From Desulfosarcina cetonica JCM 12296 (lineage in GTDB: Bacteria; Desulfobacterota; Desulfobacteria; Desulfobacterales; Desulfosarcinaceae), in the NCBI RefSeq assembly GCF_001311845.1, contig NZ_BBCC01000034.1:1-43853 (forward strand): DNA of 43,853 nucleotides, in the 5' to 3' direction. Made by a program: the position numbers and the translations under genes. Below the pieces are notes generated by a model. The model searched no databases. It was given only the letters and a program-made list of their open reading frames with translations, and had not been told where the DNA came from. The number at the start of each line of letters is the position of its first letter. Position 1 is the first letter of the stretch. This document shows, piece by piece, positions 33,854 through 43,476 of the stretch.

Positions 33854-33952
33854 AAGAGATGGAGAAAAATCAATCCGGCGGTATCGGCGATTGCAGCAGC
33901 GCAAAAAGGTGACATCATCTCCGAGGCAAATGGCGATTTTTCTCCATCTCTT
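33854..33952 (-). repeat. 18-base perfect inverted repeat between FAD and SDR genes
   Basis: AAGAGATGGAGAAAAATC (33854-33871) is exactly complementary to GATTTTTCTCCATCTCTT (33935-33952), with a 63-base insert. On the minus strand, the direction of the genes, the second arm ends in CTCTTTTTCTGAG, so the structure could act as a terminator or processing site in the operon. It could also be a degenerate miniature inverted-repeat element. Confidence 0.5.
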
Positions 33953-33982
33953 CTATTTCATTGCAGGTGCCAGCGACACCGG

Positions 33983-35622
33983 TTATTCCGGCTGACGCAG
34001 TCCGAAGTCGTCGGCGATCACCTTGTAGCAGTTATAACTGGATCCGCGCGCGATGCCGCCGCCACCGAACATGGCCGACGAACAAATATAGAGGTTATCG
34101 ATAAATGTCTTGAAGCCATTGTTGGGGGAGCCCCTGAACCGGCCATTCTGGGAACCGGCCATACTGCCCACGCTCCAGCACCCGCCTTTCATATCCGGAT
34201 GCGTATCCTGCAGGTCCACGGGGTTGATGACCCGGTAGCCGATCACGTTGCTCTTTTTCATGTTGGGAGCGTATTTGACCCATTGGCGCAGGAGCTCTTC
34301 GACAAACTCGTCCGACATTTGGCGCCACTCTTTCCTGGAGTGAAAATGCATGGGACAGGTGTAGTCCTCGAAGGCCACGGAATGCTTGCCCTCGGGAACA
34401 CGTGACGGATCCCAGTAGCTGTCGGGCGCCGACAGGCAGAAGAACTTGGAGGCCATGCCCAGGAGCATGATTTCGTGCATGTATTTGTCTTCCATGTACG
34501 CCAGATCCTTGGGTGCCCAGTAGGTGCGCGGCGTGGCATTGATATCCGGATTGTTTTTGGCCGCCTTGTAGTCGGGAAGCTCATGGACGCCCATGGTTCC
34601 CCACCAGACATGCCCCCGGTCGTACAGGTTGGTATCCAGCCGGCGCTGCATTTCGTCGGTTTTGAGATCCGGATTGAGCATGCGGTCGAACAACTGGGCG
34701 TTGCCGATATCGCCGATGACCATTTGCTTGGCGGCGATTTCTGTCCCGTCGGCCAGGCGGATACCGGTGGCCTTGCCGTTTTCGACATGGATCTTGGCGA
34801 CTTCGGAATTGAGATGATACTCGACGCCGAGTTTTTTCCCGGCGTTTGCCAACGCTTGGTGATCGATCCGGTTCCCCCCTTGGCGATGGCGGCCGATTCC
34901 CATCCCAGCACCAGGTGGATCGCCGCGATCATCATGCCGATTCCCGGTACATCATTGGGGTAGAGGCCGCATGAGGTCAAAAAGCCCCGCATGCACAAGA
35001 TGCGTAACTCATCGCTTTTGAAGAAGTAGCGGGCGAACTGTTTGCAGTTCCAGAACTGCATATCCGGTGTAATCAGACTGCCCGGATCGTCGAACATCGC
35101 TTCAAAGGAATCCGGCGTGCCCCAGGGTGTCGGCGGACGATAACGGAATTTTTTAAATGCCGGGCGCCATTTTTCCTTGTAGATCTCCGTCAGCCGAAGA
35201 TAGGTCTCGGCATCTTCCTTGGAAAACTGGGAAATCTGATCATACGTCTTCTTCATGTTCTCATTGCTGAATTCCACGGCCCCGGTCTGGGGGTCGACGC
35301 ACCGCCAGGTGGAATAGCTGGCGTAAGAGGTCTCATCGTCGAAGATAATGGCCTCATTGGTCTCGGGGAAGAGATATTCCAGTCCTTCCTCGCGCAGATT
35401 GAACTCCTTGTAGGCCGGATGGCCCATGAAGCGCGTAAAATGCGCACAGAAGTTCATGCGGTAGCCCGGTGCCGGCCCATCCTCGGTCACCGCACCGCCG
35501 CCCAGGTGGTCCAGCAGTTCGAAAACGCCCACGGACAGGCCGGCCTTGGCCAGGTAAGGAGCAATGATGGTGCCGTGATGTCCGCCGCCGATAATAACTG
35601 CATCGTAAGTTTTGTCAGCCAT
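33983..35622 (-). CDS. Phytoene-desaturase-like FAD-dependent oxidoreductase, frameshifted
   Basis: About 546 residues. It starts MADKTYDAVIIGGGHHGTII after GAGGAGGT; GGGHHG is the dinucleotide-binding loop, followed by AKAGLSVGVFELLDHLGGGA, the second FAD element of the phytoene desaturase/carotenoid isomerase clan. The 5' frame runs to about 34855 (GWESAAIAKGGTGSIT); one base is missing there and the other frame continues ALANAGKKLGVEYHLNSEVA, VIGDIGNAQLF and a glycine-rich end GGGIARGSSYNC. In anaerobes such enzymes oxidise or reduce hydrophobic CoA or ketone intermediates; location beside etfBA suggests that its electrons go to Etf. Substrate unknown. Confidence 0.85.
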
Positions 35623-35685
35623 GAAGATCTACCTCCTCGTATTGAATGTTTGGTAAACAGTTGGGGTCCGGCTTCAATGGACGGT

Positions 35686-36473
35686 CTAACGCAATGACAC
35701 AAAAACATCGGCCAGTGCTGCTGCCTGTTCGTCGGGGGACCCCTCAAGGAACTGGCAATCCCGGGTCATATCCGGAGGCGTGGTCAGCGAGGCGATCTTC
35801 AGCTTTTCGATCGCATCCGCCGAAACGCCGATCTCCTCGGCGGCCCAGGATGGAATATTCCCCCCCGCATCATTTTCAGCATCCGGGTTCGGGAGATATA
35901 GCGCAGCTCGCCCACCTCGTTGCTCACGGTGATCAGGGCGGGCAACGCCGCTTTGACCCGCTCGTAGCCCGCGGGGACGGTTTTTTTGACGATGACGCTG
36001 CCATCTTCAACTTTAATTTCACGGGCCAGGCTGATACAGGGAAGCTCCAGCATCTCGCCCAAAATCAATCCGACCTGGCCGGAATCCCAATCGCCGGCTT
36101 GCCTGCCGGTCAGCACCAGATCATATGAACCGATTTTTTTTATGGCGGCAGCGAGAACAGCGGCCGTGGAATGGCTGTCGAGCTTGTCGAAGCCGTTGTC
36201 TTCCAGCAGAATCAGCTCGTCGGCACCGGCCGCAAGGGCCTTGCGCAGCACGCTGTCCGACAGTTTTTTACCCATGCTCAGCACGGTCACCTTGCCGCCT
36301 GATTCTTCACTCAATTGAATGGCGGCTTCCAGGGCATTTTCATCAAAGGGGCTGATCACCTGGGGTGCGTCAACGATGACCTCCATGTTGTCGGCATCGA
36401 TGCTCACATCGGAGAGCGGTGCTTCAGGGTCGGGAATCTGTTTGACACAGACGATAATGTTCAGTTCACTCAT
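35686..36473 (-). CDS. etfB: Electron transfer flavoprotein beta subunit, frameshifted
   Basis: EtfB starts MSELNIIVCVKQIPDPEAPL and carries FDENALEAAIQL, VTVLSMGK, GADELILLED, LTGRQAGDWDSGQVG and the AMP/FAD-binding loop region. Near the 3' end a run of seven G (35860-35866) puts the frame off; with eight G it reads RGGNIPSWAAEEIG and continues to TAG at 35686-35688. So the full protein is about 262 residues, normal for the family. The stop codon of etfA overlaps its ATG by one base. With EtfA it would take electrons from the FAD oxidoreductase and other acyl-CoA dehydrogenases and pass them to the membrane protein encoded upstream. Confidence 0.92.
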
Positions 36474-37461
36474 TAGAGTACCTCCTCAAGTCTCTTGATC
36501 AAGGTCGGCAAAACCTGTTCGTAATCTTCGACGATGCCGTAATCGGCAACCTTGAAGATGTTGCAGCTCGGATCCGTGTTGATGGCGATGATCTTTTTGG
36601 AATGGACCATGCCCACCAAATGATGGATCGCTCCGGATATTCCCACGGCCACGTAGACATCCGGAGCGATAATGGTGCCGGTGAGGCCGATCTGATGGTC
36701 GGAGGAGATCCACCCCTTGTCGACGGCCATGCGGCTGCAACCGATCATCACGGAGCCGAACGACTGGCCAAGGGCCTCGGCCAGTTCCTCGAGCAGTTCG
36801 AAACCGTCTTCGTCGCCGAGCCCCGCACCGCCGGCGATCACGATATTGGCCTTGTCCAGGGCGACCGTATCCTCGGCGACGATCTCCAGCGACTGTGTAC
36901 GGGACATGGATTCGTCGATGGTGATGCTGATCGGGGCGACGGCGCCGCCGGCGCTGCCGGATTCGGCGGGTGGAAACACGTTGCCCCGGACCGTCACCAT
37001 CTGCGTCTGCCCTGAGCATTTGAACACCGAGATGGCATTGCCGCCCGATACCGGTTTGGTCGCCAGTAAGCACCCGTCTGCAGGATCGACAGCCAGCTCG
37101 ATACAGTCGGTGGTCAGACGGCTGTCAAGCCGGCAGGCCAACCGGGGGGCCAGTTCCATGCCGATGAAGGAATGGCTCATCAGAAGCATGCCGGGTTTGA
37201 TCTCCTTGCAGGCCTGCTCCAAGCTGCCAGCCAGAGATCCGCATTGAACCCCTTCAGCAACGGGTGTTCGGCCTTGTAAACCAGATCCGGGCTATACGCC
37301 GTGGCCGCCTCGGCAACATCCCCGATCGAATCCCCCATGAGAAGCACCGAGAGTTTGCCACCCGATGCGTCGGCCAGTTTTTTCCCGGCCCCCAGCAGTT
37401 CCAGCGTTCTCGAATCCAGGGATGCGTCTTTTATTTCCCCTAAAATCAACACCTCACTCAT
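36473..37461 (-). CDS. etfA: Electron transfer flavoprotein alpha subunit, frameshifted
   Basis: About 330 residues in two frames, start ATG 37461 after AAGGAGG. Part one: MSEVLILGEIKDASLDSRTL and LSVLLMGDSIGDVAEAA. At about 37222 one base is missing; restored, it reads LWLAALEQACKEIKPGMLLM. Part two has the FAD domain: ANIVIAGGAGLGDEDGFELL, GCSRMAVDKGW, QIGLTGTIIAPDVYVAVGIS, GAIHHLVGM and INTDPSCNIFKVADYGIVED, with the conserved arginine, serine/threonine and histidine contacts to FAD. It sits between the membrane oxidoreductase and etfB, the order typical for Etf dedicated to a respiratory route. Confidence 0.92.
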
Positions 37462-37502
37462 ACCGAACCTCCTTGCCAAGTGTTTTTGCCTATTTCAAAT
37501 GT

Positions 37503-39443
37503 TTATTCGGTTTCCAGCGCTTCCAGAAGCAGTTCGTTGAGATCCATGACCCGAAAGCCCTCCTTGGTCCCGGCAGCCTTGCGGGCATCCTCCATCATGA
37601 TCAGGCACAGCGGGCAGGCCGTGATGAGGATTTGCGCACCGGTGGCCTCGGCCTCCTCGATCCGGACCTCGCTCATTTTGCGCTCCCCTTTCAAGTCCTG
37701 CCACATCCGCCCCCCGCCCCCACCGCAGCAAAGACTGTTTTCGCGGGTATGTTCCATCTCCACCAGTCTCACGCCGGGGATGGCGCGGATCACGTCCCTG
37801 GGCGCATCGAAGATGCGATTGTGCCGTCCGAGATAACAGGGATCGTGAAAGGTCACGGTCACGTTCAAGCGCTTGTCGAAAGCAAACTTTTTGCTGTCCA
37901 GGAGTTCTTTGAGGAGCATGGTGTAATGGCGGGCCTTGAACTGCGTGTCCGTATAATCGGTGGCCAGCGTGTGGTAGCAGTGGGGAGATGACGTCACGAC
38001 GTCGGAGATACCGTATTTGTCAAACAGGGATTCACATTTTTCCTTTTGCTCTTCAAAAAGTCCGAATTCTCCGACTCTGCGGCCGATATCCCCGCAGCAG
38101 GGCTCCTTTTTTCCAAGGATGCCGAAACTGACGTCGGCCTGTCGCAGGACTTTTGAAAACGATTTGGCGATCCCCCTGGCCCGGTCATCAAACGACGTGG
38201 TACAGCCGACGAAATAGCACAGGTCCGCCTCGGCGCCGCGTTTGCTCAGATCGGTAATCTCGCCATCAAGCTCCTCAGCCCAGGCACCGCGCTGCTTCTT
38301 GGAAGATTCCCATGGGTTGTCGTAACGGAACAGCTTCTCCAAAGTCTGGTTCATCAGGGCGGGCACCAGTGTCCCTTCCTCCACGGCTTGTCGTCTTTCT
38401 TTGGCGACCGCCTCGAAGGCCGCGCCATAGACGGGGCATACTTCCAGGCAGGCCCGGCAGGTCGTGCAGTACCACAAGCTCTCGTTGACCCCCTCATAAC
38501 CGTTTCGGTTCCACAACCGGATATCCTTGTAGGGGAATCGGGTTTGCCACATCTGTTTGCGTGCCCACTGCACAAAATCCCTGGGGGCATAGGCTTCTCC
38601 TGCCCCGGTCGATGGGCAGGCCGCCACGCAGCGGCCGCAGCGCATGCAGCCGTCGTAGAAGACCGCCTCGGCCACATCCAACCGGCCGGCTTCATCGTCG
38701 AGACCAGGGGGCGAGACGGGGGCCGCACTGCTGAAAAAGATACTGGCCGGCGCACCGAGAATATGAAACATCTTCGAGTAGCAGACCACCGCGATAAACC
38801 CCAGGCAAAGCAGTGCGTGGGCCCACCAGAAGGTTGGATAGAGCACCTCGGCCGTAGCGACCGGGATCAGACCGGCGGTCCAGTTGCCGACGAACGACCA
38901 CGCTGCCCATTGCGGCTGGTGCACGGACAGCCGCGCCCCTTCCAGGACAAACCCGGAGAGCACCATCATAACGAACCACAACGGCATCAGCGCATCCTCT
39001 GCCCGTCTTTCCAGCCGCGGCACGCGCTGCAGGTATCGACGGGCGAGCCCCCAGACGACACCGACCAGAAGCAGGATCCCGCCGATCTCCATCAACAGGG
39101 AAAACCACAGGTAGATCCCGCCTTCCATGAACTCGACCACGTAGTGGTGCACGGAGAGCACACAGGTGCCGGCGAAGAGAAGAAAAAATCCCCAGAAGAT
39201 AGCGAAATGCATCAAACCGGCCGCCATGTCGCCATGGATCAGGCGCCTACCGGTGAAGATATCCATCATCATTTTGTTTAACGCCCGCCCAATCCCCGAC
39301 AGTGAGACGGATTTACTGCTTTTCCGCCATACCCAGACGTGGCTGCCCGCACCGATGAAGAACAAAACCAATGCAATCGCTGTGAGAAGATAAAAAAGCC
39401 AGATGTTTTCGATTTGCCAGTACATAATCCGATGGGCTGACAT
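37503..39443 (-). CDS. Membrane FeS oxidoreductase, EtfAB:quinone oxidoreductase type (EtfD/EMO-like)
   Basis: About 646 residues. The N-terminal 240 residues have five or six membrane helices of the NarI/heme-b type (WLFYLLTAIALVLFFIGAGS and on, with histidines suited to heme). Then two ferredoxin-type cluster motifs, CMRCGRCVAACP and CTTCRACLEVCPVYG, and two CCG domains as in heterodisulfide reductase, ending in CCGDIGRR and CCGGGGGR. This fusion is the EMO/EtfD/DgcB-type protein that oxidises EtfAB and reduces menaquinone. The second ATG (39443) is better spaced from GGAGAA than the first (39449). It heads the minus-strand operon, giving the pathway a route to the respiratory chain. Confidence 0.92.
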   Translation of the reverse strand: MSAHRIMYWQIENIWLFYLLTAIALVLFFIGAGSHVWVWRKSSKSVSLSGIGRALNKMMMDIFTGRRLIHGDMAAGLMHFAIFWGFFLLFAGTCVLSVHHYVVEFMEGGIYLWFSLLMEIGGILLLVGVVWGLARRYLQRVPRLERRAEDALMPLWFVMMVLSGFVLEGARLSVHQPQWAAWSFVGNWTAGLIPVATAEVLYPTFWWAHALLCLGFIAVVCYSKMFHILGAPASIFFSSAAPVSPPGLDDEAGRLDVAEAVFYDGCMRCGRCVAACPSTGAGEAYAPRDFVQWARKQMWQTRFPYKDIRLWNRNGYEGVNESLWYCTTCRACLEVCPVYGAAFEAVAKERRQAVEEGTLVPALMNQTLEKLFRYDNPWESSKKQRGAWAEELDGEITDLSKRGAEADLCYFVGCTTSFDDRARGIAKSFSKVLRQADVSFGILGKKEPCCGDIGRRVGEFGLFEEQKEKCESLFDKYGISDVVTSSPHCYHTLATDYTDTQFKARHYTMLLKELLDSKKFAFDKRLNVTVTFHDPCYLGRHNRIFDAPRDVIRAIPGVRLVEMEHTRENSLCCGGGGGRMWQDLKGERKMSEVRIEEAEATGAQILITACPLCLIMMEDARKAAGTKEGFRVMDLNELLLEALETE

Positions 39444-39449
39444 GGGCAT

Positions 39450-39791
39450 TTCTCCTGTATTCGCGTTACTCCTGCCTCGAGAAGAGGGGCCATGGGGGGA
39501 TTTGTTTTGAAAATCCGTTTAGAGATGACTTCTGTATAAAACAGAATCATAAAGACCATAGTAAATGCAAAACAAAAAAATAAAAAAACCATTAATAAAA
39601 ACTTAAAACCATTCATTACAAGTCTTAGACACGTCGCTTTCAATGGAAACCGACAACCTTAACGGTTCACCAGCCGGTGAATTCAGATCAAAGGGGAGGA
39701 TAATTGTTGATAGGTGAGAATTTAGAAAGGGGGTCTGCTTTCCTTGGAACCGGTTTAGGCGAGCTTTTCGGGTCGGTGCATAAAAGCGTGG
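39450..39791. other. Intergenic region without recognised gene
   Basis: Between the geranylgeranyl-reductase-like gene and the FeS oxidoreductase gene, both on the minus strand, the sequence is partly AT-rich (39520-39610) and must hold the promoter of the EMO/Etf operon. A small dyad TTCACC-AG-CCGGTGAA lies at about 39664-39681. I see no gene. Confidence 0.45.
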
Positions 39792-40907
39792 TTATTCTTG
39801 CAGAAGCAATGTCTCACGATAAGCGGAAACCAAGCCAGCAGCAATGGCGTCGGGGCCCAGGTTTCGTTTCAACGGGTCCATTTCGCCTTTCAGATGAAAG
39901 CGGTCCATGTATAGGTGCCGGATCGCGTCAATAATCGTTTGGATCCCGGACACATACTCCGGTGCCGCAATACGGCCATGATGCGCGTTTGCGATGATGG
40001 TGCGGGCGGCGGCGATTCCACTTTTTAGGGCCGTTCCAATGCCTTCAAACGTAATCGGGAGGATCAGACCGGCCGCATCCCCCACCAAAAGCACATTTCC
40101 CTTGGCAGGAACAAAATCGCCCTCGAGCAGTTGTCGATGAAGCAAAGCAATCACGCATCCATCCTTCTTGATGGGCTTCCAATCGGGGTCAAAGCCGTAA
40201 GGGGAGAGGGTTTCGGCAATCTCCCGGGCAAGCTCTTTAATCCCGGCCCCTTCCAGTAGGAGGATACCGTCTTTGTGATTGACATTGAACCTTGGCCGGG
40301 GAAGCCGTTTGGGAAAGAACCAATGAATGTAGCGCTGATCCAACGACAGCCGCCCCTGATACCACACCCGAACAGGGCCTGAATAGTTCACCTGCAGTTC
40401 CGGCAAAATACTTTTACGAACGACCGATGTCGCCCCGTCGGCGCCGATCACAAATCGCGCTGAAAGGCTCTCTTTTTTTCCATCTTTCAGAAGATCGACG
40501 CGGATGTGATCCTCATGCGCAACCACCCGAAGCACCCTTGTGTTCGAGACCAGGACCGCCCCCGCGTCTCTGGCACATGCGACCAGCCAGTGATCAAGGT
40601 CTTTTCTCCAGGTGAGCAGGGTGTGCGCCGTCAGCGTTTGCACGGCGGCACCGGCGACGTAAAACCGATGGCCATTCAATTCCGGCGGTGACGTAAAAAT
40701 GGTGTCGGGGATGGTTCCGAATTCTTCCCGAATGGTGTCGAGCGCCCAATTCCCCATAATCATGCCCGTACAAACCTTGTCTCGGGGAAGTGCTTTCTTC
40801 TCGATCAGCACTGTTTTCAACCCCGCTGCCGCACAGTATTTCGCACTTGCGGCGCCACCGGGCCCTGCGCCGACGACGATAACATCGGCATTTAGCGGGT
40901 TCTTCAT
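39792..40907 (-). CDS. Geranylgeranyl reductase family FAD-dependent oxidoreductase
   Basis: A 371-residue flavoprotein of the p-hydroxybenzoate-hydroxylase fold. VIVVGAGPGGAASAKYCAAA is the FAD loop, KVCTGMIMGNWAL the family's cysteine-containing region after strand 2, ARFVIGADGATSVVRKSI the DG motif, and NVLLVGDAAGLILPITFEGI the GD motif of the second FAD site. Family members reduce isoprenoid chains or related polyenes, or serve as general flavin reductases. AGGTGAGGTG precedes the ATG. It is separated from the EMO operon by 342 bases but shares direction. Link to the catabolic cluster is by position only. Confidence 0.85.
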   Translation of the reverse strand: MKNPLNADVIVVGAGPGGAASAKYCAAAGLKTVLIEKKALPRDKVCTGMIMGNWALDTIREEFGTIPDTIFTSPPELNGHRFYVAGAAVQTLTAHTLLTWRKDLDHWLVACARDAGAVLVSNTRVLRVVAHEDHIRVDLLKDGKKESLSARFVIGADGATSVVRKSILPELQVNYSGPVRVWYQGRLSLDQRYIHWFFPKRLPRPRFNVNHKDGILLLEGAGIKELAREIAETLSPYGFDPDWKPIKKDGCVIALLHRQLLEGDFVPAKGNVLLVGDAAGLILPITFEGIGTALKSGIAAARTIIANAHHGRIAAPEYVSGIQTIIDAIRHLYMDRFHLKGEMDPLKRNLGPDAIAAGLVSAYRETLLLQE

Positions 40908-41402
40908 CTACACCTCACCTTATCAAGGCCGTTGATGAGCATCGATTGACACGTCTGGGTCACGATATGGGTCGAAAAAAACAGGCTAAGAGAAAAAAGA
41001 TGGCTTTCAATCTCCTTTCACATTTAATTCAAATGTTTCGTGTTTGTCAACACAACAAAATATTTTTTAATCCCCCGGAAAAGTTTCGCTGATTTTTTTA
41101 ATTATAACATATTTTAATTATTATTCTTTATTAATCTACTGTAAGCACGCGGCACTCGGATAAGCTCAAAGTAAACCATTCAAAAATTTGACATTTCGGC
41201 AACCCATAGGCCCAATCTGGTTTGCGGCTTCATTAAGTCCCCTTTTCTCCTGGAAGCATTACCAGGAAATCTATTCCGGCCAGGAAGGTTTTATTTGCAA
41301 AAAAAAAATACGACGGGTGTAACCGATTGGCCAACTTGAGCCACTATGCTTGCAAACGTCTAACCGCTTTACTTGAAAGAGAATCCTGATGGAGGCACAA
41401 AG
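40908..41402. other. Long AT-rich intergenic region
   Basis: Nearly 500 bases between divergent genes, with 41030-41140 strongly AT-rich. No gene or RNA is recognised. It separates the catabolic cluster from the efflux operon and must hold promoters for both directions. Confidence 0.5.
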
Positions 41403-41663
41403 ATGAAAGCCGATCCCCTTGCCATTGTCGACAACCTGGCCCGGTATGCCCGCCACGAGCCGCTGCCGCGTGTGGATGTCACCGGGCGGGTCATTCCGCG
41501 TCTTCGTCAACCGTCCGGCCCCTCATTGCCATTGATGGCCGTGGTTGCCGCCACCACCCTGACGGCCGCCGCCGGCACAACCCTGGCGATCTTGCCGTTG
41601 GTCGATTTCTTCACCAACCCGCTGAACGTCTATTTTGCATCGGCGGTCGGCTGGTTCCTTTAA
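41403..41663 (+). CDS. Small single-span membrane protein
   Basis: An 86-residue protein, start ATG 41403 after GGAGG. The N-terminal 40 residues are soluble and rich in Arg/Pro (MKADPLAIVDNLARYARHEP), then one membrane helix (about 42-67, LPLMAVVAATTLTAAAGTTL) and a short C-terminus. I do not recognise the family. It is 12 bases upstream of the Spy-like gene in the same operon, which also encodes an HlyD adaptor and an ABC ATPase, so it is probably an envelope accessory or anti-sigma-like component of that system. The start is well supported; the function is unknown. Confidence 0.65.
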   Translation: MKADPLAIVDNLARYARHEPLPRVDVTGRVIPRLRQPSGPSLPLMAVVAATTLTAAAGTTLAILPLVDFFTNPLNVYFASAVGWFL

Positions 41664-41675
41664 ACGAGGCTGCAT

Positions 41676-42095
41676 ATGCAAACCCATTCCCCCAACGAAC
41701 GGCTGCCACGACCAACACGGCGGCGACGCTGGACAATCCTCTGGATGACCGTCGTCTTTACCTGTGGCATGGTCATCGGCGGCGGCCTGACCCTGAAAAT
41801 CGCCTACGATCGCTTTCAGGAGAGCTTTCACCACCCGGCCCTATTCGCCGAACGCATCAATCATCGTCGGTATCTGGACTTGAGTCCTGACCAGCGCCGC
41901 CAGGTCGCCCAAATCATCAAGCGGGATCTGGACCCGCTGCACATCCTGCGGACAAAAATGCGTCAGCAGCTTCTGGCACAGCTGGAAAAAACACGCCAGG
42001 ATCTGAATGCCGTGCTCACCTCGGAACAGACGCAGCGGCTGAACCGGCGCTTTGACCGACTGCAGCGGATATGGCTGCCACCGGCGGATGAATAA
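41676..42095 (+). CDS. Spy/CpxP-like periplasmic protein
   Basis: A 139-residue protein with an N-terminal membrane anchor (ILWMTVVFTCGMVIGGGLTL) and a helical periplasmic part: YLDLSPDQRRQVAQIIKRDL, MRQQLLAQLEKTRQDLNAVL and TSEQTQRLNRRFDRLQ. LSPDQ and LTSEQ are the two copies of the Spy/CpxP LTxxQ motif, as in periplasmic chaperones and heavy-metal resistance proteins of the CpxP clan. It likely monitors or protects the envelope in concert with the efflux components downstream. GAGG lies before the ATG. Confidence 0.75.
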   Translation: MQTHSPNERLPRPTRRRRWTILWMTVVFTCGMVIGGGLTLKIAYDRFQESFHHPALFAERINHRRYLDLSPDQRRQVAQIIKRDLDPLHILRTKMRQQLLAQLEKTRQDLNAVLTSEQTQRLNRRFDRLQRIWLPPADE

Positions 42096-42291
42096 ATCGG
42101 TTCCCCCTTTTCGCGCACGATCAACCCGACCGTTTATGGTCATCCAACAAAGGCTGAGAGCCAAATAGGTCCCATTGCCATCGTCGCCCTCTGAATGATA
42201 CAGTGGGTGACGATGGTCCGTTTCACGGCTGATGCCCGTTGCACAGGAGGTGCTTGAGTGGTTTTTTTACGAATCCGTCAAAGGTGACAAG

Positions 42292-43476
42292 GTGGATACC
42301 GTTTCCCCGGCCCCAAAGCGCCATCCCTGGCGAAAAGCGTTTCGCTGGAGTATCGTCATTTTCATCCTGGCGGCTCTGGTGTGGAGCTTCCGTCACTTCA
42401 CCCGCCCCGATCCGCTGAAGGTGGTGGTCAAGCCGGTTACCCGTGGGCGGGTGGAACGGACCGTGGCCAACACCCGCGCCGGAACCGTCAAGGCCTGCCG
42501 CCGGGCCAAGCTCTCCCCCAGCATAGGCGGTCAAATCGCCCGGTTGCCCATATCCGAAGGCGATCGGGTCAAGGAAGGGGAACTGCTCCTCGAGTTGTGG
42601 AACGAAGATCTGGCGGCCCAAGTCCAATTCTCCCGTCGAGAAATTACCGCCACCCGTGATCGGGTACGGTCCGCCTGCTCACGGGCCGCGTGGCGGCAAA
42701 AAACGCCGAACGCCAAAAAACGCTTTTCAAGTCAAGGGTCGGTACCCGGGAACGCATGGAAAATACCGTGGCCGAAGCCGATGCCCTGGCGGCCGAGTGC
42801 CAGGCCGCGCGCAGCGAGGTGCGGGTCCGCGAAGCGCAATTAGCCGTGGTCAGCGCCAACCTGGCCCGCACCCGCCTGTATGCCCCCTTCGATGGGATCA
42901 TCGCCGAAATCAACGGGGAACGCTATGAGTACGTCACCCCCTCCCCCCTGGGGTCCCCACCCCACCGGTCATCGACATCATCGCATCGGGCTGTTTTTAT
43001 GTCATCGCCCCCATTGACGAAGTGGATGTGGCCGGCATTCGGTGGGCATGCCCGTACGCATCACCATGGATGCCTACGGCAATCGGGTCTTTGAGGGCCG
43101 CGTGCGCCGGGTGTCCGACTATGTGCTGGACGTGGAAAAACAGGCCCGCACCGTGGATGTGGAGGCCGCCTTCACCCGAACGGACGATTTCCCCTTGCTC
43201 CTGGCCGGATACAGCGCCGATATCGAAGTGATCCTGGAAACGCGCCCGGATGTCCTGCGGGTCCCCACCGAAGCGGTGGTGGCAGAGGATACGGTGTATG
43301 TTTTCGCTCCTGCCAAAGGCACGATCGAGCGCCGCAAAATCGTCGCCGGCCTGTCCAATTGGGATTACACCGAGGTGCGTGAAGGCCTGACAGCGGACGC
43401 GCAGGTGGTGGTCAATGTCGACCTGCCGAACCTGGAGGATGGGGCCCGGGCCATGGTGATCGAGGAGACGCCGTGA
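42292..43476 (+). CDS. HlyD/MacA-type periplasmic adaptor, three frameshifts
   Basis: About 395 residues spread over four pieces in shifting frames. The start may be GTG 42292 or the ATG at 42232. Piece one: a membrane helix (FRWSIVIFILAALVWSF), then KVVVKPVTRGRVERTVANTR and GGQIARLPISEGDRVKEGEL, the first half of the lipoyl hairpin. Missing bases lie near 42675, 42945 and 43042. Further pieces give the coiled-coil arm (ERMENTVAEADALAAECQAA), YAPFDGIIAEINGE, FYVIAPIDEVDVAGIR and GMPVRITMDAYGNRVFEGRV through to LRVPTEAVV, the usual beta-barrel and membrane-proximal domains. It would link an ABC exporter to the outer membrane. Its stop overlaps the ABC ATPase start. Confidence 0.8.

Noticed and set aside
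38388-39281. Plus-strand open frame of 297 codons, rich in His and Pro
   Set aside because: Antisense to the membrane FeS oxidoreductase; composition is that of a reverse-complement shadow of GC-rich coding sequence.
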